From positions 2,294,001 through 2,358,000 of the forward strand of contig CM074700.1 in the NCBI GenBank assembly GCA_037367355.1: a DNA stretch of 64,000 nucleotides, read 5' to 3'. Source of the stretch: Neoscytalidium dimidiatum (taxonomy: Eukaryota > Ascomycota > Dothideomycetes > Botryosphaeriales > Botryosphaeriaceae). Made by a program: the position numbers and the translations under genes. Positions 42,321 through 54,415 of the stretch are shown one piece after another. The notes under the pieces are model-generated. The model saw only the letters and a list, made by a program, of their open reading frames with translations. It did not search any database and had not been told where the DNA came from. Position 1 is the first letter of the stretch; each line of letters starts with the position of its first letter.

Positions 42321-42350
42321 ATTTGCGATGTGCGATGTGCGATGTGCGAT
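42321..42350. repeat. 8-bp tandem repeat (tgcgatgt)n
   Basis: Three to four head-to-tail copies of tgcgatgt occur just after a (gagc)n run at 42284-42310. Confidence 0.85.
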
Positions 42351-42510
42351 ACGCGGTTTGGGAATGGCGCAGTCACCACGACCGGGACAGCGCGCGGACA
42401 CGGGCACAGACGGCGCGCTGGCGGGCTCGGCGCAGGCTCGCGCACACCGGCGCTGGCGCGGGACAGCGGCTCGCAGCGACGAGGGCGGATGGCGCAGTGT
42501 AGCTGTGGTG

Positions 42511-42610
42511 GTGCTGGCGCTGGCGCTGGCGCTGGCGTTGGTGCTGGTGCTGGTGCTGCTGGTGCTGCTGGCGCGGTGCGGTGCGGTACGGTGCGGTGCG
42601 GTGCGGTGCT
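42511..42610. repeat. (ctggcg)n / (ctggtg)n / (gcggt)n repeat block
   Basis: About 100 bases of 5- and 6-bp units merge into one another: ctggcg, then ctggtg and ctgctg, then gcggt. The plus-strand ORF through it is Ala/Leu/Val-only and I treat it as non-coding. Confidence 0.85.
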
Positions 42611-43711
42611 GCGTGCGGAGGGCGGCGGGTGCCTGGCAGCAGCAGTCGTCACGGCGGATTGACAGCGCTCTGGCAGCGATGATGATCCATGACGCAGGGC
42701 CTCGGAGACGACGGCGGTCGGGTTAGGGCTCGGGCGGTGATGCCAGGCACGCATTCCTCTGGCAGGGCTAATGATAGCTCAGCATTCTCCCAAAGCGGCG
42801 CAGTGGGGGCGGTAAAGGCAGCGTGGACGAAGGCGGACGAGGGCACGAAGGCTGTGCGAGGCCGACACAGCCACGGGTGCGGGCAGCGGGCTCAGCGGGC
42901 TCGCCGGCACCCCCGTCTGCCCGCCCGTCGCACGCAGCCAATGGCCGCCGCAGCTGATTCCCGGCGCTGTGGAGAGACAGGGGCGCGCGCAGGATTGGGG
43001 CAATGATCGCTTCCCGCTGCCAGATGGGGAGCGCGGGCGTGCGGCGTGTGCAGATTGCGGCCTCAGAGCGCGCGGACACACCGCATCTCCTGCGCGGCCC
43101 CCAAGCCACCGGCGAGCCAGCGAGCTACTGCGTAGAGTATCCTTTCTTCTGCGCGCCCTGCTAGCGCCGCCGCACACACCGTCTGTCCACCTCATGCTAG
43201 CAGTACCATGAACGCCGCCCAGCCTGTCCTGCGCCGCTGCCAGCCTGCGCTTATACATAGCCCGCGAGTCGCCCGGCTGCTGCTCCTGCTGCTGCCGCTG
43301 CGACAACGACAACGACAACAACAGCGACAGCGACGACGACGACGGCGGCAGCGGCAAACATCAGCGACGACCTCGACGACTGATCATCAGGCTCCGGATT
43401 CACGGCTCACGGCTCACGGCCACGGCTACCGCTCCAGGCCCCGATCGCCCTCTTGCCCCCCCAGGTGTCCCAAGCCTTCCGTCCCTATTGATCCTTCCGC
43501 CGGATTCGCCTGCTTCAACAGGTCCATCCCAGTTCAAGACTTTGTGTTTCTTCCGGCCAAGAAAAAGCAATCCTTCCGGGCGATCTCGCATCATCGCCAT
43601 CTGCATTAGAGATACAGCCTGGCCCCCAACCCAACCCTACCCACGCTACCCTACCCCAGCGCTCGAGACCGCGCCCCCGTCAGCCTGGAAGGTGAAACCT
43701 CCCTCCCCGTG

Positions 43712-43748
43712 CCCATCCCATCCCATCCCATCCCATCCCAACCCAACC
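43712..43748. repeat. 5-bp tandem repeat (catcc)n
   Basis: Five to six copies of catcc turn into aaccc-like units. They lie about 150 bases upstream of the C2H2 factor ATG, so probably in its promoter or leader. Confidence 0.85.
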
Positions 43749-43900
43749 TTCGCTGCCCGTGCTCGAGCTCTCTCCTCCATCCCATCTCTCTTATATTTAG
43801 TCCCCGCGGCCCGCCCGCACTCCTACAGGATTCGCCAATGCTGACCCTCCCTCAGGCCCGTTCCTCATAACATCGCACCGTCGCTAGCACAGAAGGTTCA

Positions 43901-46551
43901 ATGGTCTCGTACCTTGGCTCCTCTCCACCTCCACCCACCGCAATGCCTTCCAACGACTTCGACCTGTACCCTTCGCAGGACGAGTCGTACGCCGGCCTGC
44001 TCGCCCACGCCCAGTACCCCGCTGCCACTGCCACTGCCACTGCCACTGCCACTGCCACTGCCGCATATCATCACTACACCACCTTTGACGCCCAGCCAAA
44101 CATCCAGGCCTTCAGCACGCCGCAGCCCGGCATGTACGCCTTCAAGCAGAACTACCTCCCCTACTCGCCCGCCGCGTCGCCAGCCTCGGGCTCCCAATCA
44201 TTCGAGGTCTGCCCGCCGCAACTGTCCACCGCCTCCGAGTCGACGGCGTCCGCACAGAGCACGTCGCCCTCGGCTGCAGGATCGCCCTCGATGGGGCAGC
44301 ACTTCAGCGAGCCGTGGAGCGTGCTGGGCCAGGGCCTCGGACTCGCTCCGGGCCTCGACGCGCCTGACTCGTTCACCACGTGCGGCTTCGAGTACGAGGG
44401 CATGGTGGCGACCGACAAGATCTCGGGTTGTGTTGGTGAGTCTAAACTTTCTTCGCCGTCGCAAGCCAGCTCCCGTTCCGCCTTTTCTTCCCTCGCCTTG
44501 CGTCTTTCCTCGCCATCCGCGCCCGCTCCCGACGGGCGGGCGCGGCCGCAATTGCAAGTTTCCCGCGCGCGTGCTTTCAGTTCAGCGAGTCAGTCTGCTC
44601 CGTCCGCTTCGGCGCCGGTCAAGGACGAAGATGTGTTCAAGACCCCGACCACACCAGCCTCAGCGATGGTTTCATTTAGCCCTTCGTCTGCGCCTCTTCC
44701 CCATCAGACCACCCGTCGATCGGCGGCAGCACTGAGCGCAAATCGGAGGCGCCGAAATTCCCTTTTGTCAAGCCAAATGCGGTCTAGCGGCACGCCAACC
44801 GAGCTTTCAGCTGGCTTCGTCCCCGCCGATGCTTCAGGCTCCCCAGTCTCCCAAGTTCCTGCATCCCCGCAAGCCGCTGTCGACGCTTCGTCATCTCTGA
44901 TGAATTCTTCTTGTCGGTTTCCTTCTTCTCCATTTTCCTCCTCGCTCCCGCGTTGGCCTTGCTCTGCTTTACTCGTTTACTTTCCATCTCTTCAGCTGCC
45001 GTGCGCCTCCACTAACCGCCATGATGCTTGCAGACCCGACCCTGATCCAGCCTTTTCAGGAGACCCTTCCGTACGGGGGCTCCCCTTACCCGGACTTTGC
45101 AACCCCGTCTCTGCAGTTCCAGAATTTCGTAGAGCAGCCTCCGTCCCCCGCCCCCTCCAATACTTCTGCCCACAACCTCGCCGACTCGAGGCGCTTCAAG
45201 CGCTCTAGCAGCCAGTCGCCCTACCTCCACCAGCAGTCATTCCAGCCTTACCCCACTTACAACAACGCCCGGCGCCCTTCCGCTGCATCCGTCCAGTCTC
45301 GTCAGTCACAGACGAGCGGCCGGAGCAACAGCTTCGAGTTGGACGAGGAGTCGAGAGAGAAGGGCATGTGCCCCATTGAGGGCTGTGGCCGCGTGTTCAA
45401 GGACTTGAAGGCTCACATGCTCACCCATCAGAGTGAGCGGCCCGAAAAGTGCCCTATCACGAGCTGCGTAAGTCTACAGCCCCGCCATCTAAGCGATTCA
45501 ATCCCCGCTGACCTATCAAAAACAGGAGTACCACCTCAAGGGCTTCGCCAGGAAGTATGACAAGAACAGGCACACATTGACCCACTACAAGGGCACAATG
45601 GTGTGTGGTTTCTGTCCTGGCTCCGGCTCCGCGGCTGAAAAGTCGTTCAACCGCGCCGACGTCTTCAAGCGCCACTTGACGTCGGTGCACGGCGTCGAAC
45701 AAACCCCTCCAAACAGCCGCAAGAAGAGCCCAACCACCAAGAAGGCTTATACTGGGACCGGCACCGCAGGCACCTGCTCCACCTGCTCCGTTACCTTCGC
45801 CAATGCTCAGGAATTCTATGAGCATCTCGACGACTGCGTCCTGCGCGTTGTGCAGCAGGCGGACCCTGCCGAGGCCATTAATCACAAGCTACTCACCAGC
45901 GTCGCCGATGATGAGGACGTCAAGGAGACGATGGAGAAGCATCATCTATCCAACGATCTCCCCGAGTACACGGGAACCTATGATGATGAAGAGGATGATG
46001 AGGAATACGACAACGACGACGCAAATGACGACACCTATGGTGTGCGCCGCACTAAGAAGGCACGCCGTGGGAACAATTCGCATTGACAATTAACACATCC
46101 CCGGGGTGTCGGCTCGCACGCCGGGGATGGCACTTCCTCCACCTCCCAAAAGCCCTCTGGTGAGAGAGGCAACACGCGCCGGGTTGGCCTGACCCTGTCA
46201 AAGGGCGGCGTAACGCTGCCGTCGGCCAGCTCGCGCAAGAAGCGCAAAAACTACCCCGTCTCCTGGGGTTGCCCAACCGAACGCATGAAGATGAAGAAAC
46301 GCGTCCTCTGCGTGTACGACGGACCGCGCCGTTTGTGGAAAGACGACATGATGCTCGATCAGGAGTTCGAGGTTCGCATGAAGCTTCCTGGCGGCGACGG
46401 GAAGCAGTGGGTGACGGACCTTGATGTGCAGACACTCAAGCGTGCTGAAGCACTGCACTCCATGCCCGAGGAAGATAAGGGTGAGCCTAGATGGGATAAC
46501 GTCATTGGCGGGGCACCGATGTCCTTCGATGCCTCCGAACTCACGTTATAA
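43901..46551 (+). CDS. C2H2 zinc-finger transcription factor with in-frame TGA before its C-terminal region
   Basis: Exons 43901-44435, 44586-44912, 45034-45467, 45526-46086; 618 residues to the first stop, with the frame then open to 46551 (154 more). Introns 44436-44585 and 45468-45525 are well supported (GTGAGT, GTAAGT); 44913-45033 starts GTCGGT and is less sure. Fingers: CPIEGCGRVFKDLKAHMLTH (near residue 400), CPITSC...RHTLTH (427), and CGFCPGSG...FKRHLTSVH (458). A degenerate CSTC...HLDDC follows, then an acidic tract (YDDEEDDEEYD) and a basic, nuclear-signal-like VRRTKKARRG. After the TGA at 46084-46086 comes SSRKKRKNYPVSWGCPTERM, KMKKRVLCVYDGPRRLWKDD and LPGGDGKQWVTDLDVQTLKR, which looks conserved rather than random. 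An intron 46042-46152 (GTGCGC...AAAAG, 111 nt, in frame) would bypass the stop. The N-terminus carries an (Ala-Thr)n run. Target genes are unknown. Confidence 0.8.
44021..44064 (+). repeat. 6-bp coding repeat (ccactg)n giving Ala-Thr
   Basis: Seven copies of gccact encode an Ala-Thr run near residue 45 of the C2H2 factor. The unit keeps the frame. Confidence 0.95.
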
Positions 46552-49500
46552 CCTCTAAGTGACCTCTTACTGACCTTTGTACTTCTATATGGGTTCATTC
46601 AAGGACCCAGAGGCACGTTGTCTCTTTACCCGTACCCCTCCCCTTTTTTTTTTCCTGTTTTGCTCACTATACCTCTGTTTATCGATGTTCGGCGTTGGGG
46701 AACAGCAGCGATTTGGGGGATACCATGTATAGTCCGTGCTTGCTTCTTGGCCCTTGAAATTCCATCTCCCCACCAGAGTCTTCTTAGCACTCGGCGCCAA
46801 TGTTGCTTGGACGGCTGGAAGTCTTTAACGGCTACGACTACCTACTACTACAACGCCTCCCCCACTCGAAGCGCTCGCTGAGGGACGGATACGCATAATC
46901 TTGGGTTTCACTTGTCTTGGGTTATTCAGCGATTGCCTTTTCCTGTCAGTTTTTTCTCCAAACCATCATCATATACCAACACAAAAAAGCGCTGAGCACG
47001 GCGATGGGAGGATTTGTCCTTTGTCTCACGAAAGAAGATAGGAAGAGGTGGAGATGCTCGGTTCGGCTGGCCTGGACTTTCTGTTTTGCACCAAATCAAT
47101 ACCACAGCACAATGACGATTCTAGATAGGGCTCCTACACAAGTGGGAAGGGGACAGATAACATGTAGTCACAACAACGTAAAAAGATTACTACAACCGAC
47201 GCTATTTTCTCACGCGTGGCCATGTGACTGTTGGACGTTCGGCTCGGTTTTTGCCACATCACACGATCGCAGTGCATGGTGTTGGTTGGAGTCTTGGTGA
47301 TCATGGGGCTCGTTCTCCATGCCGTCTCTCTCACGACGCACACCCTTGTCGCTCCACGCCGCCAACAAAACTGCTATTTTTATCGGCCGACCCGCCCGAG
47401 GCTCCAACGCAAGGTCTTGAGACAAGGGGACCCGACAATTCTCGGAAACCTACACAAACACTAATCACTTCGCACACTGCTTTCCAACAATCCCCGGCTC
47501 TTCTTTCCCATTCGCCGCCGCCGCCGCCCCTTTTTCGTGCCTGCACTGATAGGGCCTTCATGCGAGAAGTTCAAAGTGGTGTCGTTTGACGCTAGAGAAG
47601 GGGCGTGGCTTGGAGCTTGTTGTCCCATCAAAGACTTTCGATGCCTTTTTTTTTTTTCCTTCGCCGTTTGATCCTATCTTTCTATTTTTATTTTTTATTT
47701 TTCTGTCCATCTTTTTTTTTCCTATCCGGCGCTAAGGCAAAGCTCAAGCAGCCGCCCGGCTTATCCGAACGAAACGCTTGCTGCTGTTCTGCCTAACTGC
47801 GCCAAGCATGAGACTATTGTAGCCCCTCGCCCCCCTCCCTCCTTCCCGCCGAACATGGTGCGTCGGCTAGTGGCCGAACCGGCTCGGCGGGGGGAAAGGC
47901 GGACGCTCGGGAGACGAAACGACGGACGGGGGGTGGGTGTGGAGGTTGTAGGGCGAACGACGCTCGTGCGCGCAGAGCATTTGCCGTATTGGTGCTCCCG
48001 TATCTGCCGGACCTAGCCATCCGTGACTCCCCATCGGATGCGCGCAGAGGGCGCGCGACACCGGGCCTCAGTCGCGGAGGGAGAGAGACGACATCATTGA
48101 CTGTCGTGCGGGGGAGGAAAGACGGAGGCCTCGCTGGCAGGTGAGCCTCGACGGCATGGGCACGCATCTCGTGCTTCGCACCTTGCTCCTTTTCTGAGCC
48201 TAGCCTGCTTATCGCACAATGGTTGGTTGTGCGCAAATGCGGCCTGAGGACGAGAGCGCGAGAGGCTGGCTGAGCTTGGAGGGAGCGCACGAAAACGTGG
48301 CTCCAGACCCTTCTACTCTTTCTGCTCCTCCCCTCGAATCATCGCAGCGACCCGCCGTTCCCCCTACAAAGTCGTTTCGCTGTTTCTGTTCTGCGTTCCC
48401 TCGACTCGCAAGAGGTCCGCACTGCTCACGCTAAAAATAAAAATAACGTTCTGACCGCGTGCGCCTGCTTGATGTTCTACGACCTACACAAAAATTCTTC
48501 AGAATTCCCCCTATTCTCCTGCTTCTTGGACCACCGAGGCGGCAAAAGAGAGGGAGAGAGAGAGAAAAATAGGGCGCGAGGGAAGAGGCAATTAAACCTT
48601 GCTTTTCGCACGTCCCAGGGCACTCATGGATTTAGACTGCGGCTTACGGTGGCGGTGCACGTAAGGCCCGCCTCCCCAATCAATTGATTAAGATAAAGGC
48701 CAAGGTCATCTTCTTGTCTCCCTCCCTACCTCGTTCCCGTATGCGCACCCTTGTCCCGCCCCAATATGGGGAAAAACCTACATCCCTACCAAAACATCAA
48801 GAAGAAAAAAAAGAAATATTTCCCGTATATGCGCGGCATCTGCGTAACGAGCCGTGCGCGCGTGCGCGCGCTTTTGCATTGCATGTACAGTACATACATA
48901 CACGTACGGGAAGATTTTTTTAAGTCTTCCAAAAATAAAAAGCGATAAGTACATTCTTACCAAGACAGCCTTTTGCCTGCCTTCTCTCCCGCAGCAGTCG
49001 CACCCCCCCAAGAGGTTCCGATGAGCCGGAACTGGATTCTATTCGGGTGTGGCTGAGTGCGACTGGGAAAGCGAAGGGCAATGCATGTCATGCCGTGTCG
49101 TGGTTCATTGGAACCAAGGCTGCGGGCCCTGTTCGCGTGGCCATTACGTACATCGTGTATGTGTCTGAATGTCATGATTCTGGGACCGCGGCCTTGGGTT
49201 CGAGCTGCCCGGGTAGACGAAGGCGCTGCCCTGGGGCTGTGAAACGGAAAGCGGCGTGCTCGTGGAAAAGTCGGGTGGGGGCGTCGTGTTCCGAGAGCTG
49301 GGCCCTGCTCATACGGTCATGTCTTTACGCGAACAATGTTGTCACGGGCGAAGAGATGGAAAAGGTTCCACTCAAATATTCTTCTGGTTTCTCAAATCAT
49401 TTGCCGAGCTGATCATCTAGAGACCTGAACGGAATGCCGAGTTTATCCGAGACTTTGCAGCACACCTGCCGCAGATAGCTGTGAAGCAACCCCATGCACA

Positions 49501-50017
49501 GAAGAGCAACCAGCAAAGAGAAAAATAAACGAGAAAGATGCAGTGTCCATGCTATCGTCCGATCTCCAACCTTGGACGGGCTTGAGTATAGAAATCATCC
49601 TGTGGTATTCCGTCAGGAAATGTGCTCAAGACTAGTAAATATCACTTGAAGGGCGTACATGAATCCGCGCGCAAAACCGGTAGTTACCATATCGAAGGGA
49701 GTTCCACCTGCGGCTCGGGACTACCCTTGAGCTCTCAATTAATGAGCATGACATGTGGAGAGGGAAGCGGCGCGCTTACGTGTTCAACAATTGCGGCAGA
49801 GCCCAAGGTACCCATAATGCATGCGCCCGGATACAACTAAAGGTTTCGTGAGAATTTTTTCCTCTTTGATGATTATTTCCTATGCCCAAGTACTTGGTGC
49901 AAGCCATGTTTATGTGCCGGTTACTCGGCTAGAGGTTGTTATAATGTTTACAATTGGAACCTACTTGATTGAAACGGGACCACAGGTGGCGCTAAGAAAG
50001 CCGGGAAAGCGGAGGCG
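46552..50017. other. Intergenic, 3.5 kb, no supported gene
   Basis: This stretch holds the C2H2 factor 3' UTR and about 3 kb of mixed-composition DNA. There are T-runs near 47650-47720 and A-runs near 48810 and 48910, and an alternating (GC)n stretch near 48855. ORFs of 60-158 codons show no domain. No tRNA-like or transposon-like structure was recognised by eye. Confidence 0.5.
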
Positions 50018-50942
50018 TTAGGTGGAGCGCTGTCGCTGAGTCGCTAGAAACTTGTCCAGTTCCTTCTTCGTGATCCAAGGCGATTCTGTACAGTAGCGGT
50101 CGTAGAACTGCTCGTAGTGCATGAAAGCCAAGATCTTACAGTGTTTGCGAGTTACACTGAATATAGTCTCCAGCCAGTCGATTGCACGTATCTGGCAAGA
50201 GGGATAAGTCTTTTTGTGATATAGCTGCTGGCTGGCGTCTCCGCAAGGGTGGTGATCCCAAGTAATGCTGACAAGCTGGAGGCAGGTAATTGAGCTCGGG
50301 ACATGGTCTCGGATCAGCTTGACAATGCGGTGATCATCGGCGTGCTTAGACCTAGGAAGGTAGTCTGGCCGTGCGAGGCCCTCCTCAGTGGTTCCGCTGT
50401 TAGTCGCATGGGGCGGCATCCAGCTGAACTTAAGGCGTTCAGTTTCGCTCAGATTGCGAAAGTGACGGACGCGAGCATCGTAAGGCTTTATGGCGATCGT
50501 GACGACAGTCTGGTTATGCTCAGGTCTCCAATATGGCAGGTCGAAAATGTCGATGGGCACATCTTTGGTCAGCCAGATCTTTTCTACGTACACCATGTCG
50601 GCCCGCGCGACGCGGTTGATGCAATATAGACGGCGGATCAGGGCATATTTGCGTGCGTCCGACTTGGAAATCTCTAGTTTGGTGGGGTCCGCGAGGCGCG
50701 AGACGACAGTCTGTTTCCACAGGTCGAAATGTCGGCACATCGTAGCGTACATGTGGCTCATCTGAAAGGCTGGCAATGAGCTGCGCAGTTTCGCGGCGGA
50801 GGTTGCAGAAGCCCACAACCAGCGAGAGAATCTTTTGTCGTATCTCCTTTGGCAAATTTGGAAATCCGGGACCCTTTCTCGTGGGTGTCAGAACAGCCGA
50901 CGGAGGCGCGGCCGGTCTAGGAATTGCCAAGCAGCTGCCCAT
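50018..50942 (-). CDS. Hypothetical protein with an F-box-like N-terminus
   Basis: Proposed exons 50942-50820 and 50761-50018; 867 nt, 288 residues. The N-terminus after a Pro-rich lead is FPNLPKEIRQKILSL, which resembles the first helix of fungal F-box-like proteins. Exon 2 gives MSHMYATMCRHFDLWKQTVV, then IRRLYCINRVARADMVYVEK and WLTKDVPIDIFDLPYWRPEH. The join is my inference: two frames overlap at 50762-50819, and a 58-nt phase-0 intron (GTTGTG...TTTCAG) links them, though the donor is unusual. If there is no intron, the locus carries a frameshift. No catalytic residues are visible. Function unknown. Confidence 0.5.
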
Positions 50943-52641
50943 GATTGTCAAAAATGCTGGAAGTGGGAGTTTATCGGTTGGTGGGAGGCAGAGCTCAGCG
51001 TGAAGGAAGCAGGGTATTTAGATACCGTACTCGGCAGCAACAAGCAGTGGCTTCGCCCAAGCGTTGGGTCGCAGCTGCACCTGCACCTGTCAGTCAATTA
51101 ATGCGACCACACACTGACCTTCATTACAATGAGCATCCATTGCTCTCTCACTTTTAGTCCATTCTCTCAGCAGGATTGAAAGTAAAACGGGCAATTACTT
51201 GAGATTGGTTCGATCATATATGGTCGGAATCCGACCATCGTTCCCTGCTCAACTCTCTTGATCGATGGTTCCTTCTCCTCAAGAAAATTAAGTGACTGCA
51301 CAAAGCTTCCCTGTGTAGGTTTCTGAAGGTGTCCATACATCCCGAATACTCTAGCTGATGTCGCATCCGGTTGAATAAGGAAGAGTTCAGGTTGCTCATC
51401 GGCAATCTTCGCATACTGTGCCGTCCGCATTTCGCTTGACTTCGGAAGCATCTACACCGCCCCCACCTGCTGGATTTATCTCAGCAACCATCTGCGGTTG
51501 GCTGAGAGCCGCACTGGCAGGTGCGCGTCCCTGCTTTCCATGGACATCTGAGTGTCCAAGATTCCTCGAGGGCTCCAGATGATCTCGTACGCGCTGCTTC
51601 AATATCTTTGTTTCTGTAGGTAGTGTGAGAATTAAACCTCAGAAAAACATCCCTGGAGGGAGGCTCTATGAGACGACTGTTACGATCATATCTGTGTCTT
51701 TCGGCGTTTTGGGGGCATGTAGTGGAAGCTCACCTGGAAAGCCGCCTTCGGCTTTACGATCCCAGAGCAGTACGCTCTGGACTTCTGCAGGCGCACCATC
51801 CCTGGCTCCCACAACTTCAGATGGGCTATAAGTCTGTATTTGTCAGCCAGCCACGGTCATGCGGAATGGGTAGGCTTGCCGCAAATCATCTTACCAAGTT
51901 GACCGTGAAGATTCCTCCTGTCGCCGGGATGAGGGATATCTCGCCGATAGTTGTGCCGAAAGTCGACAGTAGCTCTTGGCCAAACTTGAGATTTAATACA
52001 AATTAATGTCTGCTCAGCTATACCTACCATTTACGGCGAAAGACACGAGAAGAAAAGTGAGTCTCGATTGCGGAAAAAAAGAAAACTCACGTATGCAGCA
52101 CGAAGCATCCACTTGCATTGAGTGCAGTACGTGATCGCTACACGTGGGAGCTTGACGTCTGACATAGCTGGGACCAGGAAAGAGACGACTCGAGTGGACG
52201 GTAAACAAAGATGGAGATGGAGTGAAGTGAAATGGCGACGTCATGCCGCGCCCGCCTCTTCTCGGGGGATTGCGCGATCGACGCAGGGATGAAAATTCTT
52301 GGCCATCCTTCTTCTAGCCTCTCACTATAGCGACGGCTACGACTTCCACATAGCTCATAATCTGACCGTTCATGAGTGCACCAGCCTTTCACCTTGAGTC
52401 GATTTGTCCTTAATTGTTGCGTTATTGTGCATTTCTCATGCATTGATCTCAAACTATGGTCAATCCAAACATCTGGCTATGGAAAGCAGCCCCTCATTAC
52501 GCCTTGCTCCTTGCTCAGAAATCGATGTCCAGATGGCTTCAACGGAAGAGAAAGCCATACGTAAACCAAAGTGAACGTAAGAAAAGAACGGTGGGTATAT
52601 GGGGCGTGCACTCATAATTACATCCGCAGTACGGCATCCGA
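50943..52641. other. Intergenic, 1.7 kb, one doubtful ORF
   Basis: A minus-strand ORF at 51167-51451 (94 codons, ATG) reads GMYGHLQKPTQGSFVQSLNF and VEQGTMVGFRPYMIEPI, which looks more protein-like than its surroundings. I find no start-to-stop model and no family. The rest holds the F-box-like gene's promoter and the gpc1 3' side. Confidence 0.35.
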
Positions 52642-54415
52642 TTACTTCCGCTCCCTCAAATCCCCGTGTCCCTCGGGCCTTTGTGCTCCGCTAGAACCTT
52701 TGGTCTCATCCAAGAGAGGGATGGCATCAATACTCCCGGTTCTGTCTGACTTGGGAACATTTAGCCCTGCAGCTGCGCCCATGCTCAGTTTCTGCGGGCT
52801 ATCCTGCTCGTCCCCAACGCCTTCCGCCTTTGGCGCAGCATCCCCCTTTTCCTCACCCGGAGTCTTCAAGCCAGCACCAAAGTCGGGAGTACCTTGCCAC
52901 TTGGCTACGTCACGCTTGAGCGCATCAAGCTCCTTCTGGAATCGCTTGCCAAATACCTCGATGTAATAATTGGCGCCGTTGTAAATGGACCAAACAAACA
53001 CTGTCATCAGGAAGCCTGAAGAAGCCCATCGATACCAGAACCATATGGGGCACGGAACCATGGTAAGGACCGCGTAGGAATACTGGATAAACATAAATGC
53101 AGGCTCCTGCCAGGATTCTGGTAGACTCAGAACCGCTTTGCCGATCAATGTGGGCGCGTAAGACTTGCGCAGCCAGGTAAATGAAGTCGGACGCCCCGCG
53201 GCGATTTTATCGCGACGTCTGACTGTGATCAGGAAGTGATAAGAGAGCTGCCAGATAGCATATGGTACAGTAGCCCAGATGACCATTTGGCGCAGGGTAT
53301 AATGTTCCGGAGAATCGGGTGCTGAGTGAATGATGATGTGGACTGCCGGGAATTTCTCCAGTTGGACAGATTCTGGTATAAGATGGACAATGCAATGAAG
53401 AGTGGCACAAGGCATAATGTGGATAAACAATCTGCGATATGCGTTAGTCAATCAAAATCTGGGCTACGTCAGTTGCCAAAGCCACTTACGATGTAACTTT
53501 ATCGAGAGAATGGAAGACTAGCGAGTTCCGCCACATAGCAATAGCTACAGCATTATTGCCAAAGGCCAAGCAGTAGGAACTAATGAACAAGCGCTTGCTG
53601 TTGGGGAATACCCAGATGCTGAGAAAGACGAGGAAGTTGGTAAAGTAACACAGGTCGGCGAGGAAATAGTGGTAGCCCTTCTTGTGGTACGTGTAATATC
53701 GAATGGGCATGAAGTAAAGCAGTTGTGCTGAATACCAGATATGGAACCACTCGGGGTGGGCACCGATAAGGTAGCCGCTGATGAAGATGTTGAGAACACC
53801 AGCAATAAACGAAAGTTTCTCCCGCGCTGTCACAGCTTTTGAGTCGTGCCATCTCTTGCTAAGACGGTCGACAGACAAGTGCATGCGCTTTTTGTACTTC
53901 TCCAGCTGCTCGTCTGCCGTGGGAACTCGTCGGCGCCATTCGTCGATGACCTTGTCCTTCGCGTTCATGCCTTGCGATTTCAGACGCTGTTGTTGACGCT
54001 GAAGCTTGGTCTTTTGCTCGGAAAGCGAGCGCTGGAACTGTTCGATACGTTGTGGAAGGGCGAGATTCTCGATCATATCGAAGATAGTCAGACGGTCGGG
54101 AGGGACGAAGCTCTCATCCTCTTCATCGTCATACTTGCTACTAGCGGAGAAAGAGCCTGACCGAGATAGCCCTGTTCCGTCAGGAGATGAAGAAAGGTAT
54201 CCATCTCCGCTGAACGCGGATGAGGCGTGGGTCGAGTCACCAGTTGAAGGAATCTGGGAGGCTTCGGAAGTGCCGCCGAGCGCGGGCTCTGAGCGAGAGC
54301 TTGGGATGTTAGGCGAGTCGGACATGCTGAGGCCTTCTTCAACGAGATGAAGACCGGATATTCGGCGCTTATGGATAGGGCGGTCGGGGGTGTGTGGTGA
54401 TCTGTCTGGAAGCAT
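52642..54415 (-). CDS. gpc1: Glycerophosphocholine acyltransferase Gpc1
   Basis: Integral ER enzyme that acylates glycerophosphocholine to lysophosphatidylcholine with acyl-CoA, part of phosphatidylcholine remodelling. Exons 54415-53490 and 53431-52642; 1,716 nt, 571 residues. The 58-bp intron is GTAAGT...CTAAC...GCAG, phase 2. A Ser-rich disordered N-terminus (about 110 residues) precedes a coiled-coil-like stretch (RIEQFQRSLSEQKTKLQRQQ). Several membrane segments follow, including FIAGVLNIFISGYLIG, YFTNFLVFLSIWVFP, the signature FGNNAVAIAMWRNSLVFHSL and VPCPIWFWYRWASSGFLMTV. The C-terminus is a polar tail. The order and the FGNNAVAIAMWRNS motif are what I recall for Gpc1 (DUF2838). The gene is divergent from smc1. 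Confidence 0.92.

Larger units (their letters stand above)
36992..43900. other. GC-rich 6.9-kb gene desert with many simple repeats
   Basis: I find no protein-coding gene here. Both strands are full of 60-350-codon ORFs, but they are Arg/Ala/Pro/Ser-rich, overlap in several frames and match no family, as expected in GC-rich non-coding DNA. Short tandem arrays recur: near 37676-37706, 38248-38284, 39631-39674, 41489-41514, 41583-41630, 42284-42310, 42321-42350, 42511-42610, 43301-43350 and 43712-43748. Homopolymer A runs lie near 38534, 39420 and 41009. The 3' part, from about 43200, probably includes a long promoter and 5' leader of the C2H2 factor. Confidence 0.6.

Noticed and set aside
49195..49215. 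GGGTTCGAGC motif resembling a tRNA T loop
   Set aside because: The flanking bases do not form a 5-bp T stem and no cloverleaf is found upstream.
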